Shown one piece after another: positions 6,230 through 7,804 of a stretch of DNA of 7,804 nucleotides; position 1 is the stretch's first letter; every line of letters starts with the position of its first letter. Under the pieces are notes generated by a model that saw only the letters and a list, made by a program, of their open reading frames with translations, was not told the DNA's origin and searched no databases. Source of the DNA: an uncultured Caulobacteraceae bacterium (GTDB taxonomy: Bacteria > Pseudomonadota > Alphaproteobacteria > Caulobacterales > Caulobacteraceae); contig CALFYB010000156.1 of assembly GCA_937952995.1 (NCBI GenBank), forward strand, positions 1 to 7,804, given 5' to 3'. The position numbers were made by a program, and so were the translations under genes.

Positions 6230-7804
6230 CTAGTCCTGCGCCAATTCAAGCTGGCCATTGATGCGGCGCGGAACCTTGAAGGGGTTCTCGTCGCGAAGCG
6301 CCATCGGCAGAAGGCTGGCGGGAATATCCTGATAGCTGACAGGCCGCAGGAACCGCATGATCGCCAAGGATCCTACCGACGTCGATCGAGGATCAGAGGT
6401 CGAGGGGAACGGACCACCATGAACCATGGCATGCCCAACCTCGACGCCTGTGCCAAATCCGTTGAAGAGGATACGACCGGCCCGGCGCTCAAGGATTGGC
6501 AAAAGGCGAGCCGCAGCCTGATGGTCAGCCTCAACGGCGTGGACCGCCGCTGTCAGTTGTCCTTCAAGGCCCTCTAAGACCGCGATCAGCGTTTCCAGAT
6601 CTGGACACCGGACGAGGATCGACGCGGCACCAAACACCTCATCATGCAGGGATCGATCAGATTGGAACGCCTCGGCCGTCGTGGTGAACAGGGCCGCTTG
6701 GCACTGAGCCCCAACACCATCAAGCCCATGGGCAACCATCTTGACCGCTGGATTAGCCCGCAAGGCTGCAACGCCTGCACCATAGGCCTTGTGGATGCCA
6801 GGGGTCAGCATGGTCGAGGCTGGCGCAGCGTCCATCGCGTTACAGGCGCTGTTCAAAAATTCTTCAAGTCCCGGCCCTTCAACCGCCAACAAAAGCCCGG
6901 GATTGGTGCAGAACTGGCCCGCTCCAAGGGTCAATGACGCGACAAAGGCTTCTCCGATGGCCTTGCCATTGGCCTGCAAGGCCTCTGGGAGCAAGATCAC
7001 CGGATTGATCGCACTCATCTCGGCATAGACCGGGATGGGTTCGGGACGGGCTTGAGCGATCTTCATGAAGGCAAAGCCCGCGGACCGCGAGCCGGTTAGG
7101 CCGACAGCCTTAATCCGTGCATCGGCAACCAGACCCTGACCGACTGCCCGGCCACTATCAAACAACAAAGAAAACACCCCTTCAGGCAAGCCCTGACTTG
7201 CCACAGCCCGCTGAATGGCGCGGCCCGCAATTTCAGACGTTCCGGGATGGGCAGAGTGCGCCTTCACGATCACGGGACAGCCTGCGGCAAGGGCTGATGC
7301 CGTATCACCGCCAGCCACCGAAAAGGCTAAGGGGAAGTTGCTCGCCCCGAATACGGCGACGGGACCTAAGGGAATGTGGCGCAAGCGAATGTCAGAACGG
7401 GGCGGAACGCGATCAGGCATCGCCGGATCAATCCGGACATCCAAATAGCCGCCATCACGCAGCACCTGCGCAAACATCCTAAGCTGATTGACCGTTCGGC
7501 CGCGCTCGCCCTCTAGGCGTCCGCGCGGCAAACCGCTCTCGGCCATAGCGCGCGCGACAAGGGCCTCGCCATCATCAAGCAGATTTTGCGCGATGGCCTC
7601 AAGCAGGCTTGCCCGCTCCTCTAGGCTGGTTTCGCGAAACCGATCAAAGGCTGCGTCCGCCAAGCCGCAGGCCTGATCTAGATCTTCCAAGGTTGCCCCG
7701 CCGAAGTCAGGACCCAAGGCCGCGCCCAAGTTCGGATCAAAAGCCTGTAAAGTGCCGCACGTGCCGAACCGCGACGCTGATCCAATCAGCAATTCACCTG
7801 TCAA
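6230..7804 (-). CDS. Alpha-ketoglutarate semialdehyde dehydrogenase (NADP-type, ~525-residue class), 5' end at window edge
   Basis: An aldehyde dehydrogenase that should oxidise alpha-ketoglutarate semialdehyde (2,5-dioxopentanoate) to 2-oxoglutarate in the cytoplasm, the last step of several non-phosphorylative sugar-acid routes. The frame is open to the edge; the first codon seen is TTG followed by TGELLIGS, which is the usual beginning of this family after M and one to three residues. The true start is therefore probably a few codons outside. Counting from the edge (524 residues): Asn156 in FGASNFPLAFS, the cofactor-loop LTGSRSAG (236-243), general base Glu262 in YAEMSAINP, nucleophile Cys299 in GAGQFCTNPG, Glu389 and Phe391 of HDEVFG, and the family-specific tail EVGHAMVHGGPFPSTSDPRS (455-474). 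This is the long class known from glucarate and hydroxyproline pathways, not the roughly 480-residue XylA of C. crescentus. It heads the part of the minus-strand operon seen here; the promoter lies outside. Confidence 0.92.
   Translation of the reverse strand: MTGELLIGSASRFGTCGTLQAFDPNLGAALGPDFGGATLEDLDQACGLADAAFDRFRETSLEERASLLEAIAQNLLDDGEALVARAMAESGLPRGRLEGERGRTVNQLRMFAQVLRDGGYLDVRIDPAMPDRVPPRSDIRLRHIPLGPVAVFGASNFPLAFSVAGGDTASALAAGCPVIVKAHSAHPGTSEIAGRAIQRAVASQGLPEGVFSLLFDSGRAVGQGLVADARIKAVGLTGSRSAGFAFMKIAQARPEPIPVYAEMSAINPVILLPEALQANGKAIGEAFVASLTLGAGQFCTNPGLLLAVEGPGLEEFLNSACNAMDAAPASTMLTPGIHKAYGAGVAALRANPAVKMVAHGLDGVGAQCQAALFTTTAEAFQSDRSLHDEVFGAASILVRCPDLETLIAVLEGLEGQLTAAVHAVEADHQAAARLLPILERRAGRILFNGFGTGVEVGHAMVHGGPFPSTSDPRSTSVGSLAIMRFLRPVSYQDIPASLLPMALRDENPFKVPRRINGQLELAQD

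Noticed and set aside
1..7804. tRNA or rRNA genes, insertion sequences, CRISPR repeats or defence-system genes
   Set aside because: None were seen. Genes cover nearly the whole window, and all have recognisable metabolic, transport or regulatory families.

Overview
The window looks like part of an alphaproteobacterial chromosome, probably from a Caulobacter/Asticcacaulis-like lineage. That placement is an inference from memory: the first plus-strand gene closely resembles Caulobacter crescentus XylX, base composition is moderately GC-rich, and codon use is even across the genes. No mobile elements, RNA genes or CRISPR arrays were seen.

Layout: (1) 1-627, minus strand, the N-terminal 209 residues of an MFS anion:cation-symporter (ACS) family transporter running off the left edge. 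(2) 628-821, a divergent regulatory region with a perfect TGTATACA palindrome and a nested stem-loop. (3) 822-1982, plus strand, a XylX-like fumarylacetoacetate-hydrolase-fold sugar-acid dehydratase. (4) 1983-2106, a 124-base gap with a second, weaker inverted repeat. (5) 2107-2844, plus strand, an FCD-type GntR regulator. (6) 2845-2879, a convergent gap holding a hairpin. (7) 7804-2880, minus strand, a very tight four-gene operon in transcription order: alpha-ketoglutarate semialdehyde dehydrogenase (5' end at or just beyond the window edge), a crotonase-fold protein, an FMN-dependent L-lactate/2-hydroxy-acid dehydrogenase, and an exported metal-dependent amidohydrolase. The two junctions that bracket this operon's middle are a 2-base gap and an ATGA overlap.

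How the genes may work together: the XylX-like enzyme would dehydrate a 2-keto-3-deoxy-pentonate to alpha-ketoglutarate semialdehyde, and the aldehyde dehydrogenase would oxidise that to 2-oxoglutarate. These are the last two steps of the non-phosphorylative (Weimberg-type) pentose pathway. The MFS protein would import the sugar acid, and the GntR protein would be the local regulator, probably acting at the TGTATACA palindrome. The upstream enzymes (sugar dehydrogenase, lactonase, IlvD/EDD-type aldonate dehydratase) are not in the window.

The unexplained part is the rest of the minus-strand operon. A crotonase homologue that lacks both hydratase glutamates, a 2-hydroxy-acid dehydrogenase and an exported amidohydrolase are not part of the textbook Weimberg pathway, yet they are packed directly behind its final enzyme. 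They may define an accessory feeder route into 2-oxoglutarate, or the operon may serve a different substrate.
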